DNA of 64,000 nucleotides from SVTX01 sp045588675 (GTDB lineage: Bacteria > Bacillota > Clostridia > Oscillospirales > CAG-272): contig JAZNER010000071.1 in assembly GCA_045588675.1 (NCBI GenBank), positions 9,925-73,924 of the forward strand. Reading direction: 5' to 3'. Positions 1 to 9,292 of the stretch are shown here, one piece after another. The position numbers and the translations under genes are program-made. Under the pieces are notes generated by a model that saw only the letters and a list, made by a program, of their open reading frames with translations, did not search any database and was not told where the DNA came from. Positions within the stretch are counted from its first letter, which is position 1, and every line of letters begins with the position of its first letter.

Positions 1-61
1 ATTATATTCTGACCTAAAATTATTATATGCCAAAAGCTGAGCTTTGACTTTTATGATTATA

Positions 62-95
62 AAAATGCGGTACCGACCAAACGATACCGCATTTT
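62..95 (-). terminator. Terminator after ygiQ
   Basis: An 11-bp stem (AAAATGCGGTA pairing with TACCGCATTTT) is followed on the minus strand by a short T-rich tract, about 70 bases past the ygiQ stop. The rest of bases 1-167 shows no gene. Confidence 0.7.
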
Positions 96-167
96 GTGTT
101 TAGATTGTTTCAATTCTCTGAACTTTTGCTTATAAAACATTTAAGAACATTATCCCGCTCGAATTTA

Positions 168-2234
168 TTAAGCTTTTTTGCTTTTCTTTAAATATGGCTT
201 GTTCTTTGCTTTATTCGAGCCGGGCTTTGCCCAGCCCTTTTTATATTTAGGCTTGGACTTTTGCTGTTGAGGTAAATCCGAGCCTTGCTTTGATTTTTGC
301 TTTGAGGAAGCTTCTGCCCTTTTGCTTGACGGCTTTTTGCCCGAAGAGCTGCTGATATTTTTCTTGCTCGATACGCTTTGAGCGTTAGCCTTCGGCTTTT
401 TGCCTCCCTGACGGCTTCCCTCGACGCGAGAGCCTTCGGGTCGGATAAGGCAATCCTCTCCGTATCCAATCAAATCTTCTCTTCCCGCCATTCTCAACGC
501 CTCGCGCACAAGGGGCGCATTATCGGGGCGATTGTACTGGAGCAGTGCCCTTTGCAGCTGCTTCTCGTGATAATCGGTTGCGACATAGACATTCTTCATA
601 TCAAGCGGGTTTATTCCCGTGTAATACATAACAGTTGAGGCAGTTCCCGGTGTGGGATAATAATCCTGCACCTGCTCGGGCGCATAGCGGTCACGCTTCA
701 AGCACAGTGCAAGCTCGATAGCGTCGTTAAGAGTTGAGCCCGGATGGCTTGACATAAGATACGGAACAAGATACTGCTCCTTGCCTATCTTCCCCGTTAT
801 TTCAAAGAATTTTCTGCGGAAGCCCTCGTAAACCTCAAAATCAGGCTTACCCATACAGCGCAAGACCGCGCTTGAGCAATGCTCTGGAGCAACCTTTAAC
901 TGCCCCGAAACATTATCCTTGACAAGCTTATTGAAAAAGGCGTCGTTTTTATCTGCCATCAGATAATCAAAGCGAATACCCGAGCGGATAAAGACCTTTT
1001 TGATTTTAGGAATTTTCTCTATCTCCTCAATAAGATGCAAATACTCGGTGTGGTCAACCTTCAGATTTTTACAGGGAGTAGGCGCTAAGCACTTACGGCT
1101 CGGACAAACTCCGTCGCGAAGCTGCTTGTCACAGGACGGATAGCGGAAGTTTGCGGTCGGGCCGCCTACATCGTGTATGTAGCCCTTAAAATCGGGCATT
1201 TCGGCAATAATTTTCGCCTCGGCAATAACGCTTTTTTCACTTCGTGAGCGTACAGTTCGCCCTTGATGGAAGGCAAGCGCGCAAAAATTGCACGCTCCAA
1301 AGCATCCCCTGTTATGAGTAAGTGAAAATTTAACCTCCTCAATAGCAGGCACTCCGCCCTCGCTCTCATACATAGGGTGATACGAGCGGGCATATGGCAA
1401 GCTGTACACACGGTCAAGCTCTTCTCTTTCAAGCGGCGGCATCGGCGGATTCTGAACAAGCATTTTACTGTCGTAAATCTCGCAGATTGCTTGTCCGTTT
1501 ATCGAGTCTTGATTTTTATACTGAATACCAAACGCCTCTGCATATTTTCTCTTGTCGCTCTTTAAATCGTCATAATTAAAGGTCGCGGCAACGGGATAAT
1601 TTACCTTGTCCTCCGGTTTGCAAAGATAAACCGTGCCTCGCACATCACGGATTTTTTTAATCGGCACTCCCCGCTCAAGCAGCTCTGCAATTCGCAAAAT
1701 AATATTCTCACCCATTCCATAGGTCAGAATATCAGCACGGCTGTCAACTATCACCGACCTTCTCACCTTATTGTCCCAATAGTCATAGTGGGCAAATCGG
1801 CGCAACGAAGCTTCAAGTCCACCGAGAATTATCGGCACATCTCCATAAGCTTCTCTTATCCTGTTTGAATAAACTATTGTCGCGCGGTCGGGGCGTTTTC
1901 CCATTTTACCGCCTGCCGAATAGTAGTCATAGGTTCTTTTCTTCTTTGCGGCTGTGTAATGCGCGACCATAGAATCAATATTTCCCGCGCTTACCAAAAA
2001 AGCTAAGCGAGGCTTGCCAAATCTTTTGAAATCCTGTGAGGATTTGTAATCGGGCTGGGCAAGAAAGGCAACTCTGAAGCCCTTGTCCTCAAGGACACGG
2101 CAAATAATAGCCGCGCCAAATGACGGGTGGTCAACATAGGCGTCGCCGCAAACATATACAAAATCGACCTCGTCCCAACCGCGAGAAAGCATTTCCGCTC
2201 TCGTCACAGGGAAAAATCGGTTGTTATTTTCCAT
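168..2234 (-). CDS. YgiQ family radical SAM protein
   Basis: The 688-residue protein belongs to the YgiQ (UPF0313) radical SAM family, whose substrate is not established. The N-terminal third has the family-specific region (VCGDAYVDHPSFGAAII), followed by the radical SAM core with the [4Fe-4S] motif CFGACNFC near residue 315. After about residue 610 the protein becomes a Lys/Ser/Gln-rich, low-complexity basic tail of about 75 residues, probably disordered and possibly RNA- or ribosome-contacting (inference). It is the last gene of the minus-strand block and is separated from spoVM by a hairpin. Family assignment is firm; function is unknown. Confidence 0.93.
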   Translation of the reverse strand: MENNNRFFPVTRAEMLSRGWDEVDFVYVCGDAYVDHPSFGAAIICRVLEDKGFRVAFLAQPDYKSSQDFKRFGKPRLAFLVSAGNIDSMVAHYTAAKKKRTYDYYSAGGKMGKRPDRATIVYSNRIREAYGDVPIILGGLEASLRRFAHYDYWDNKVRRSVIVDSRADILTYGMGENIILRIAELLERGVPIKKIRDVRGTVYLCKPEDKVNYPVAATFNYDDLKSDKRKYAEAFGIQYKNQDSINGQAICEIYDSKMLVQNPPMPPLEREELDRVYSLPYARSYHPMYESEGGVPAIEEVKFSLTHNRGCFGACNFCALAFHQGRTVRSRSEKSVIAEAKIIAEMPDFKGYIHDVGGPTANFRYPSCDKQLRDGVCPSRKCLAPTPCKNLKVDHTEYLHLIEEIEKIPKIKKVFIRSGIRFDYLMADKNDAFFNKLVKDNVSGQLKVAPEHCSSAVLRCMGKPDFEVYEGFRRKFFEITGKIGKEQYLVPYLMSSHPGSTLNDAIELALCLKRDRYAPEQVQDYYPTPGTASTVMYYTGINPLDMKNVYVATDYHEKQLQRALLQYNRPDNAPLVREALRMAGREDLIGYGEDCLIRPEGSRVEGSRQGGKKPKANAQSVSSKKNISSSSGKKPSSKRAEASSKQKSKQGSDLPQQQKSKPKYKKGWAKPGSNKAKNKPYLKKSKKA

Positions 2235-2324
2235 TTTTATAAATCCTTTCAGCTTTGGCTTTTCGGGTCAATAAGCCTTGAATAGATGAATTGCTTTTAT
2301 TTGACGCGGTTTTTATTGTTTTCT

Positions 2325-2353
2325 GCCTATTTCTTCTAACAGAAGAAATAGGC
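2325..2353 (-). terminator. Hairpin between spoVM and ygiQ
   Basis: A perfect 12-bp stem (GCCTATTTCTTC with its complement) and 5-base loop lies between spoVM and ygiQ. It has no clean T-tract on either strand, so it may be a weak terminator or an RNA-stabilising hairpin. Confidence 0.4.
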
Positions 2354-2405
2354 CTTAAAACTTGATTAATCTTAACAAAAAAACCGAAATAAGTACTTAT
2401 ACCCT

Positions 2406-2495
2406 TTATCTCTTTTTCTTTTCCTTTTTGATACCGAAAATTTTTCTCAAAATCGGCGCAAGGTATGACGGTGAACGAACAAGAACAATTTTCAT
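2406..2495 (-). CDS. spoVM: SpoVM-like spore coat assembly peptide
   Basis: This 29-codon frame starts with ATG behind a strong SD (AGGAGG, 7 bases upstream). It reads MKIVLVRSPSYLAPIL followed by RKIFGIKKEKKKR. Aligned without gaps to Bacillus subtilis SpoVM as I remember it (26 residues), it keeps Lys2, Pro9, Leu12, Ile15, Arg17 and Gly21. SpoVM is an amphipathic helix that recognises the convex forespore membrane and recruits SpoIVA. Synteny agrees: in B. subtilis spoVM follows thiN, as here, though rpmB is not next to it in this window. The basic tail is longer than in Bacillus. Identification rests on position, length and pattern, since the peptide is too short for strong homology statistics. 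Confidence 0.8.
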   Translation of the reverse strand: MKIVLVRSPSYLAPILRKIFGIKKEKKKR

Positions 2496-2575
2496 AAGAA
2501 TGCCTCCTCAGATTATAATTGGATTCATCAACATTATATGTTGTCTTGCCCCGTTCTGCTATTTTTCGCTAATTT

Positions 2576-3202
2576 TTATAAATCTCTTGATTCGATTATA
2601 TAAATTCCGCCGCGCTTGACTGTAATCAATGCGCAATTTTTCTGAATCTCATTTGAAACAGCGAATTGCAGTCCTCGCTCGACAGTTTTGTTCTTAAGTG
2701 GGTATTTTGCGCCCTCAATGCTGACGCCCTTTGCAATCTCATCAACAGCAATCAGCGAAAAATATTTGTAATTTTCACTTCTTAACAGTATATGTCCGCT
2801 GTTTTTTATATATCTTACTCTGTTTTGACCGTTGACGATAATCGCACGGATTTTTCGCTTATACAGCCCTTCAAGAATAGAGAGCATAGAAAGCGCGTGG
2901 TCAAATCTCCCCCCCGTGCTTCCAATTATTATGATTTCATCTGCTCCCCTTTTGATTGCAAGCTCAACCGAGAGCTGAGTGTCGGTCATATCCTTCTCGG
3001 CTGGAACCTCTATAACCTCGTCAATATCATCGGGAAGTCGCTTCAAGGAATCAAAATCACCTATTAAAATATTGGTGTGAACTCCGAGAGCACTCGCATT
3101 TTTATATCCCGAATCGGCACAGATAACCAAATCGTCACCCTCGGGGCGCTCACTTATGTATTGTGCGAAAATTTCGCCGCCTGCGAAAATAAAAGCCCTC
3201 AT
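2576..3202 (-). CDS. thiN: Thiamine diphosphokinase
   Basis: The 208-residue protein transfers pyrophosphate from ATP to thiamine, giving thiamine diphosphate. It shows the family N-terminus (MRAFIFAGG), the CADSG motif and the GDFDS motif that binds Mg/ATP, followed by DMTDTQ and GSTGGRFDHAL, all typical of the TPK/ThiN family. Length is normal. A GGGAGG SD lies 4 bases before the ATG. It sits between rsgA and spoVM as in Bacillus; the rpe gene that often lies between rsgA and thiN is absent. Confidence 0.93.
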   Translation of the reverse strand: MRAFIFAGGEIFAQYISERPEGDDLVICADSGYKNASALGVHTNILIGDFDSLKRLPDDIDEVIEVPAEKDMTDTQLSVELAIKRGADEIIIIGSTGGRFDHALSMLSILEGLYKRKIRAIIVNGQNRVRYIKNSGHILLRSENYKYFSLIAVDEIAKGVSIEGAKYPLKNKTVERGLQFAVSNEIQKNCALITVKRGGIYIIESRDL

Positions 3203-3257
3203 AAAACCTCCCTGAAAATTGAATATGTCTTATTTATTAATTACTTATTCTGTTGCA

Positions 3258-4178
3258 TTATTTATCCCACTTATGCTTATTTTTCAGTATATCGTAAAGC
3301 ATAAGGTAGCTGTCGTGTCGGCTCGCCGCAATCTCGCCACGCTTGACTCCCTCAACGATAGCGCAGCCCTGTTCCTTTGTGTGAGTGCACTTGGTGTATT
3401 TGCAAAGTCCAATCCTCTCGTTGATTTCCTTAAAGCACAAGGGTAGCTGCTCAAGGTCAAAAAAGTCAAATCTTTCAAAATCAAGCATCGAAAAGCCGGG
3501 TGTGTCAGCGAGATAGGCGTCCTCCCCGATTTGATAAAGCGTCACCGCGCGGGTCGTGTGCTTTCCTCTCTCGATTTTTCTGCTAAGGTCACCCGTGCCA
3601 AGCTCAAGTGTCGGGAAAAGCTTATTCATTAGCGTTGATTTTCCAACTCCCGATGCGCCCGCAAAGGCGGCGATTTTCCCCTCGAGAGAGTTATTCACAA
3701 GCTCGCGAATGCAGTCAATTCCCTCGTCAATCTTGCAGGACAGCACGAAAACTCTGTATCCCGCGCTCTCATAAATCTTCTTTATTCTATCGGCGTTTTC
3801 TCTGTCAAGCTCGCACTTACCGACAACGATAATCGGCTCAATATCGTTAAATTCCAAAATAGCCGTCAGCTTGTCTACAAGGTCGAGCGCGGGTTGTGGA
3901 AAGCTTGCCGCCATTGTAACAAAAACACAGTCAAGATTTGCAAGCGGCGGACGAATAAGAGAATTTTTGCGCTCCTTGATGTCAGAAATAATTGCATTTC
4001 CCTCTCCCTCTGAAAAGTCAACCAGAGCTATATCGCCGACAAGAGGTGTCGTATTGCTGTGGCGAAATACACCTCGCGCACGGCATTGTATATCTTTATT
4101 GCTATCGCCGTCTTTAATCCTTACTGTATAAAGACCGCCAACACAGCTGAGTATTCTTCCGCTTTTTATAAGTTCCAT
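3258..4178 (-). CDS. rsgA: Ribosome small subunit-dependent GTPase A
   Basis: RsgA is a circularly permuted GTPase that helps late 30S maturation. The 306-residue sequence has an N-terminal OB fold, then permuted G motifs: VGKCELDR (G4-like, NKxD position), GASGVGKST (P-loop), TRAVTLY and DTPGFSML (G3). The C-terminal zinc knuckle is visible as CKYTKCTHTKEQGC. Its ATG directly follows the TGA of the upstream PASTA gene, so the two are translationally coupled. Confidence 0.95.
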   Translation of the reverse strand: MELIKSGRILSCVGGLYTVRIKDGDSNKDIQCRARGVFRHSNTTPLVGDIALVDFSEGEGNAIISDIKERKNSLIRPPLANLDCVFVTMAASFPQPALDLVDKLTAILEFNDIEPIIVVGKCELDRENADRIKKIYESAGYRVFVLSCKIDEGIDCIRELVNNSLEGKIAAFAGASGVGKSTLMNKLFPTLELGTGDLSRKIERGKHTTRAVTLYQIGEDAYLADTPGFSMLDFERFDFFDLEQLPLCFKEINERIGLCKYTKCTHTKEQGCAIVEGVKRGEIAASRHDSYLMLYDILKNKHKWDK

Positions 4179-4979
4179 TCACTGCTCTCCAATTAAAAAT
4201 TGATTACTGTCACCATCAAGGAAATCCTCTCCCTGACTGACGGTAAGGTTTATGATACTGCCTTCAAGCACCAATGCACCCTCTGGCAAGCTTTGAAAAA
4301 TAACCGTCCCCTCATCTGCCTCGCTTGAATACTCAAGCGAGATGTCGCCAACCAAAAGTCCCTGTGCCATAATATCAAGACAGGCTTCTTCAATTATATA
4401 TCCGTTGTAATTCTTCACCGAGATTGTTTTTATTTTTTCAAATCTGCTGACAAATAATGTGACCGTATCCCCTTCCCGAAGAGGAGTATCGGCCAGAGGC
4501 GTGGTTGATTGCACCAAATCTCCTGTGTCAAGCTCTTCACGGCTGAAATATATCGGTACGACCCGCACTCTCATACCCAAGCTCCGCAATTTCGCGCAAG
4601 CAAGAGCAAAGTCCTCTCCGTCAAGGCTCGGCATATACAGCTCCTCTTTTCCAAGACTTACGACCAAATCTATGATATGCTTTTCATTAAGTCTTTTTTT
4701 GCGCGAATTTGCAGTCGGTGATTGCGATATAACGACACCTCTCTCTACGGCATCAGAGCTCACATACTGCTTTCTTATCTTGAAATCGGCAAGAGGGGGT
4801 ATGTCATCTGCTCTTTTTCCCACCAAATCGGGAACAGTTATGCTCTCGCTTTTTTCAAAATCCACAAAAAAGTATGAAAACACGCCAAGCGACACTGCAA
4901 TAGCCAAAAGCACCGATACTATTGCCGAGGCAACAAGACCTCCCCATATTCTTTTTTCGTTATTTCTGTTTTTTGACAT
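4179..4979 (-). CDS. Membrane-anchored PASTA protein without kinase domain
   Basis: The start is the ATG at 4979 (MSKNRNNEKR), behind GGAGGG with a 5-base spacer. The protein has a short basic cytoplasmic N-terminus, one TM helix (about residues 15-38) and three PASTA-like domains of about 65-70 residues each, the first opening ITVPDLVGK. PASTA domains bind muropeptides or lipid II outside the cell. In most Bacillota this position, between rlmN and rsgA, holds prpC (PP2C phosphatase) and prkC (Ser/Thr kinase with C-terminal PASTA repeats). Here the phosphatase gene and the whole kinase domain are missing while the TM-PASTA part remains. Function is inferred to be cell-wall sensing or binding; no catalytic domain is visible. 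Confidence 0.88.
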   Translation of the reverse strand: MSKNRNNEKRIWGGLVASAIVSVLLAIAVSLGVFSYFFVDFEKSESITVPDLVGKRADDIPPLADFKIRKQYVSSDAVERGVVISQSPTANSRKKRLNEKHIIDLVVSLGKEELYMPSLDGEDFALACAKLRSLGMRVRVVPIYFSREELDTGDLVQSTTPLADTPLREGDTVTLFVSRFEKIKTISVKNYNGYIIEEACLDIMAQGLLVGDISLEYSSEADEGTVIFQSLPEGALVLEGSIINLTVSQGEDFLDGDSNQFLIGEQ

Positions 4980-5022
4980 ATAATCCCTCCGCAAAAAATA
5001 TGTAAAGGAATTATAAACAAAT

Positions 5023-6069
5023 TTAAGCCTGGCTTTCCTCTCGGCGCAGCTGTCCGCAGGAGGCGTTGATGTCAGAGCCGAGTGTTCGGCGAACCGTAGC
5101 TCTTATTCCCTTTGCTTCAAGTGTTGCGGCAAACGCCTTTACTGCCAGCTTGTCCGAGCTCTTAAAGCCCGACTCGGTAACCTCGTTTACGGGAATAAGA
5201 TTGACGTGTATCGGCATATTGTCCTGTCTTGTGCGAAGCTTGCGGTTTAACAGCTCGGCGAGCGCCAAAGCCTTTTGCTTTGTATCATTTTTGCCCGCAA
5301 TCAGTGTATATTCAAAGGAAATCCGTCTGCATGTCACCTTGTAATAGTCGCGGCATGCGTCAAGCAAGCTATCAACGCCCCACGCGCGATTGACAGGCAT
5401 AATTTCTCCCCTCGTTTCGTCGTCGGACGCGTGCAGAGAAATTGACAGAGTAATTGGCAAATTAAGCTTTGCAAGCTCGTAAATCTTTGGCACAACGCCG
5501 CAGGTTGAGAGAGATATATGACGATAGCCAATATTCACTCCATCAGGTAGATTGACAAGCTGCAAAAACTTAACAACATTATCGTAATTGTCAAGCGGCT
5601 CGCCTATTCCCATCATAACTATATTGGAAATTCTGATTGACAAATCTCTTTGTGCAGCTATAATCTGACCTAAAATCTCACCCGCTTCAAGATTTCTCAC
5701 CATTCCCGCAATAGTTGACGCGCAAAAGCGACAGCCCATTCGGCAGCCAACCTGAGAGGATATGCAAATCGTGTATCCGTGCTCATATTTCATAACGACA
5801 GACTCAATGCAGTTGCCGTCTGACATCTCAAAAAGATATTTAACTGTTTCGTCTATTCTTGAGCAGAGCTTTCTCTTAATTCGGGGAAGCGAGCAATCTG
5901 CCGCCTCTGACAGCTTTTGCTTGGTTGCCTTGCCGACATTGGTCATTTCTTCAAGAGCAATTCCCTTATGTAGCTGTGTAAATATCTGACTTGCCCTGTA
6001 TTTTGGCTCTCCAAGTGAAATAAGCAATTCACAGAGCTCGTCGGGTGTAAATGATAATATATTTTTCAT
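5023..6069 (-). CDS. rlmN: 23S rRNA (A2503-C2)/tRNA (A37-C2) methyltransferase
   Basis: RlmN is a radical SAM enzyme that methylates C2 of A2503 in 23S rRNA and A37 in some tRNAs. The 348-residue protein has the N-terminal helical domain (KYRASQIFTQLHKG), the cluster motif CRMGCRFCAST, the IVMMGIGEPL stretch and the C-terminal catalytic cysteine region SCGQLRRE. It follows rsmB by 8 bases and is probably co-transcribed with it. Confidence 0.96.
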   Translation of the reverse strand: MKNILSFTPDELCELLISLGEPKYRASQIFTQLHKGIALEEMTNVGKATKQKLSEAADCSLPRIKRKLCSRIDETVKYLFEMSDGNCIESVVMKYEHGYTICISSQVGCRMGCRFCASTIAGMVRNLEAGEILGQIIAAQRDLSIRISNIVMMGIGEPLDNYDNVVKFLQLVNLPDGVNIGYRHISLSTCGVVPKIYELAKLNLPITLSISLHASDDETRGEIMPVNRAWGVDSLLDACRDYYKVTCRRISFEYTLIAGKNDTKQKALALAELLNRKLRTRQDNMPIHVNLIPVNEVTESGFKSSDKLAVKAFAATLEAKGIRATVRRTLGSDINASCGQLRREESQA

Positions 6070-6077
6070 TATTCCTA

Positions 6078-7400
6078 TTATTCTTCTTTAATTTTCTTTA
6101 ATTTAGCAATAAAAAATCCGTCTGTTCCGTCAATATCGGGGGAGAGAGATAGCATTCCGCCCGATGAACGTTTCTCTCCAATCGCGAAATCGCAGGGCAC
6201 AAAATGAGAGTGCTCCGACAAAAATCTCTCAATATTCAAATAGTTTTCCTCAGGCAAAACAGTGCAGGTCGAATAAACAAGCTCTCCACCTGTCTTTAAA
6301 TACCTTGCGCTTGCCGAAAGTATATCGTACTGAATTTGAGGAAGCTTTGCCATCTCCGATAAATCCTTATATCTGATTTCAGGCTTTTTAGCCACAACGC
6401 CAAGCCCCGAGCAAGGAACATCACAAAGCACCTTGTCTGCCTTGCCGAAAAGCTCCTCGCAAGGTGCTCTGCCGTCACGCTCCGAAGCGCTTATTATGTC
6501 AATTCCAAGCCGAAGAGCTCCGCTTGAAACAAGCTTCAATTTACTTTGGTGCAGGTCAAAGGAGTAAATCTGACCTCTGTTTTTCATATTGATTGCCAAG
6601 CCGAATGACTTTGAACCGGGACACGAGCAGGTGTCAATGACAAGCTCTCCCTCCCTCGCTCCGAGCGCCTCGACACAAATCTGTGATGCCTCGTCCTGAA
6701 CGAAAAAGAAGCCTTCCTCAAATCCGCGAAGCGACGAAAATGCAACATCACGAAGGATTACCGCGTTATCCAGATTTTCCGACAAGCTGTATTCTATGTC
6801 ACTTTCAGATAACAGCTTTAAATACTCTTCTCTCGTTGTCCTCAGAGTATTTATGCGCAAGGTAAGCTTTGGCGGCTGATTGAATACATCAAGTATCTTC
6901 TTTGCTCTCTCATAGCCGTAAAGCTCGCAAAACCGCTGGCAAAAATCGCGCGGAAATGAATATTTGACCGACAAATATGCGATTTTGTCTGCATTCTCGT
7001 CGGGATAAAGCTTATCAAGCTCACCTCTTTCGCGACGGCGCAAAAATTCTCTCAAAATAGCATTTACAAAACCTGCGCTTCTCCTTGGCGCTAAACCCAC
7101 AGTTTCATTGACCGCGGCATAGGTCGGTATTCTGTCAAGGCAAAGCAGCTGATAAAGCCCCATCTGCAAAAGTATTCTTGTATCTGTGTCTATCTGCTCG
7201 CTTTTTTTTGCTAAGCACGATATAATACGGTCAAGCGTCAGTCGCCTCTCGGTAACTCCCATAACTATCGCCGTAACAAGTGCACTGTCGGCTTGTGTCA
7301 GCTCGTGCCTTTTGAGCGCATTGTCAAGGGCGATATTTGAATATGTCGCGCCCGAGCTTGCGCTTTTCAATATTTTAAATGCCACGCGTCTTGCGCTCAT
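6078..7400 (-). CDS. rsmB: 16S rRNA (cytosine967-C5)-methyltransferase
   Basis: RsmB methylates C967 of 16S rRNA with SAM. An N-terminal NusB-like RNA-binding domain (about residues 1-140) is followed by a Rossmann methyltransferase domain. The catalytic motifs are CDVPCSGLG (Pro-Cys) and YSTCTVLPEEN (Thr-Cys), giving the two cysteines typical of m5C enzymes. A strong GGAGGGAG SD lies 4 bases before the ATG. Length of 440 residues is normal. Confidence 0.95.
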   Translation of the reverse strand: MSARRVAFKILKSASSGATYSNIALDNALKRHELTQADSALVTAIVMGVTERRLTLDRIISCLAKKSEQIDTDTRILLQMGLYQLLCLDRIPTYAAVNETVGLAPRRSAGFVNAILREFLRRRERGELDKLYPDENADKIAYLSVKYSFPRDFCQRFCELYGYERAKKILDVFNQPPKLTLRINTLRTTREEYLKLLSESDIEYSLSENLDNAVILRDVAFSSLRGFEEGFFFVQDEASQICVEALGAREGELVIDTCSCPGSKSFGLAINMKNRGQIYSFDLHQSKLKLVSSGALRLGIDIISASERDGRAPCEELFGKADKVLCDVPCSGLGVVAKKPEIRYKDLSEMAKLPQIQYDILSASARYLKTGGELVYSTCTVLPEENYLNIERFLSEHSHFVPCDFAIGEKRSSGGMLSLSPDIDGTDGFFIAKLKKIKEE

Positions 7401-7481
7401 ATATCTCCCTCCTTGCGCTTTTATCGTAAATTTAATGTGCTTTTATTTTTTGCACTTTTATTGTGATTTTCAGAAGCTCTT

Positions 7482-8213
7482 TTATCTTCTTCTGCCAGAG
7501 GCACCTGCCGCAATCAGAACAAATCTGAGCAAATATGCGAGTGATGTTGCAAGTGCGGCAACATATGTCATTGCGGCGGCAGACAAGACCCTTCTTGCGC
7601 CCGTCAGCTCGTCGCCGTAAAGAATTTCAGCCTCCTCAAGCGTTTTCATAGCTCTTGACGAAGCGTTGAATTCCGTCGGCAGAGTAATAAGTTGAAAAAG
7701 CGTACTAAACGAAAACAAAACTATACCGCCAAGCATACAGACTTCACCAATAGCCGAGCTGTCATATGAAAAGCCCGCCAAAAGCAAGCCTATCATAAAC
7801 AAAGGCAAGGCAAGACGAGAGCCGAACTGTGTTATCGGTATGATAGCCGAGCGGACCTTGATAGGCAAATATCCCGTCGCGTGCTGAACTGCGTGTCCTG
7901 CCTCGTGAGCAGCCACTCCGAGAGCAGCAACGCTTGTGCTGTCATGAGTTGCCTCTGACAAGCGAATAACCCGTGCCTTTGGGTCATAATGGTCGCTCAA
8001 ATGCCCGTGTGTTCTCTCAACCTTTACATCATAAAGTCCGTTTCGGTCAAGAATTCTTCTTGCCGCCTCTGCTCCGCTTATTTGACGTGTAGTTCTCTTT
8101 TTATTGTATTTTTCAAATGTCGATTGCACTCTAAACTGCGCAATCAATGCAAAAATCATTGCAGGGAGAAGAATGATGATTGTCCAATCTCCCCAAAAAA
8201 ATCCAAAAAACAT
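7482..8213 (-). CDS. Membrane zinc metallopeptidase, YugP family
   Basis: This 243-residue membrane protein matches the YugP/neutral zinc metallopeptidase family (Zn_peptidase_2). It has an N-terminal TM helix, a cytoplasmic-type loop with the HEAGHAVQH zinc motif, and two to three further TM helices in the C-terminal half. Substrates of the family are not well defined. It lies between fmt and rsmB, a place where this gene is often found in Clostridia. Confidence 0.9.
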   Translation of the reverse strand: MFFGFFWGDWTIIILLPAMIFALIAQFRVQSTFEKYNKKRTTRQISGAEAARRILDRNGLYDVKVERTHGHLSDHYDPKARVIRLSEATHDSTSVAALGVAAHEAGHAVQHATGYLPIKVRSAIIPITQFGSRLALPLFMIGLLLAGFSYDSSAIGEVCMLGGIVLFSFSTLFQLITLPTEFNASSRAMKTLEEAEILYGDELTGARRVLSAAAMTYVAALATSLAYLLRFVLIAAGASGRRR

Positions 8214-8327
8214 AATTCACCCTTAAAAACTTTATTTACATTTAGTTTGCTTGCTTTTATAAGCTATAAACCTTACAATTTTTTCCGAAACAAGCTTGTT
8301 TTCAAAAGATTATGATGTCAAATCAAA

Positions 8328-9263
8328 TTATGATAGTAAATCGCCCTCGAAAAGCTTTCGTCCGCGAACAAAATCACCCGCGCTCATTTTTCCCTTGCCC
8401 TCAGGCACAACAGTTAAAATCGACAGTATTCCTCTGCCGCATGCAACCCTTATATCCTCTCCGACATATAGCACTCTGCCCGCCTCTTGCCCGTTGATTT
8501 TTTCAGTGTCAAAAACTCGACTTTGAACGATTTTCAGAAGCTTGCCGTCAGGCGTATGGGTAAAGGCAAGCGGAATTGGAGAAAGTCCTCTTATTAAATT
8601 ATGCAGCTCCTGCGCCGACTTTGAAAAATCAAGCAAGCAATCACTTTTTTCAATTTTTGCCGCATAGGTTGCAAGGCTGTCGTCCTGAGCCTCGGGGCAA
8701 ATCTCGCTACCCTCAAGCTTTGCTACCGTTTCAATCAAAAGTTTTGCTCCGCACTCGGACAATTTGTCGTGAATATCCTCAAAATTGTCATTCGGGCAAA
8801 TTTCAACCTCGGCTTTCAGCAGCATATCGCCCGTGTCAAGCCCTGCCGCCATAAGCATCGTTGTAATTCCCGTCACGCTCTCGCCGTCAATAATTGCTCT
8901 TTGCATTGGTGCTGCGCCTCTGTATTTCGGCAGAAGCGAGCCGTGAACATTGACACAGCCGTATTTGGGGTAATCAAGCACATTCTGGGGCAAGATTTTT
9001 CCATATGCAACAACGACGATAAGCTCAGGGTTAAGCTCTTCTAAAAGAACGACAAATTCCTCTGTTCTAAGGCTCTGCGGCTGATAAACTGCTATGCCCT
9101 GCTCCTCGGCATAAACCTTAATAGGCGGCGGTGTCAGGTGATGTCCTCTGCCCTTTGGCTTATCAGGCTGGGTGACAACGCCTATAATATCGTGCTCCGA
9201 TTTGCAAAGCTCGCGCAAGGTAGGCAATGCAAAATCGGGTGTTCCCATAAATAGTATTCTCAT
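8328..9263 (-). CDS. fmt: Methionyl-tRNA formyltransferase
   Basis: Fmt formylates initiator Met-tRNA using 10-formyl-THF. The start chosen is the ATG at 9263 (MRILFMGTPDFALPTL), 8 bases after GGAG; a TTG two codons upstream is less likely. The catalytic region HGSLLPKYRGAAPMQ and the downstream GDMLLKAEV are intact, and the C-terminal OB-like domain is present. It lies immediately downstream of def, the usual pairing. Confidence 0.96.
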   Translation of the reverse strand: MRILFMGTPDFALPTLRELCKSEHDIIGVVTQPDKPKGRGHHLTPPPIKVYAEEQGIAVYQPQSLRTEEFVVLLEELNPELIVVVAYGKILPQNVLDYPKYGCVNVHGSLLPKYRGAAPMQRAIIDGESVTGITTMLMAAGLDTGDMLLKAEVEICPNDNFEDIHDKLSECGAKLLIETVAKLEGSEICPEAQDDSLATYAAKIEKSDCLLDFSKSAQELHNLIRGLSPIPLAFTHTPDGKLLKIVQSRVFDTEKINGQEAGRVLYVGEDIRVACGRGILSILTVVPEGKGKMSAGDFVRGRKLFEGDLLS

Positions 9264-9292
9264 TTTCAAAACTCCAATTTAAAGACTTATGT

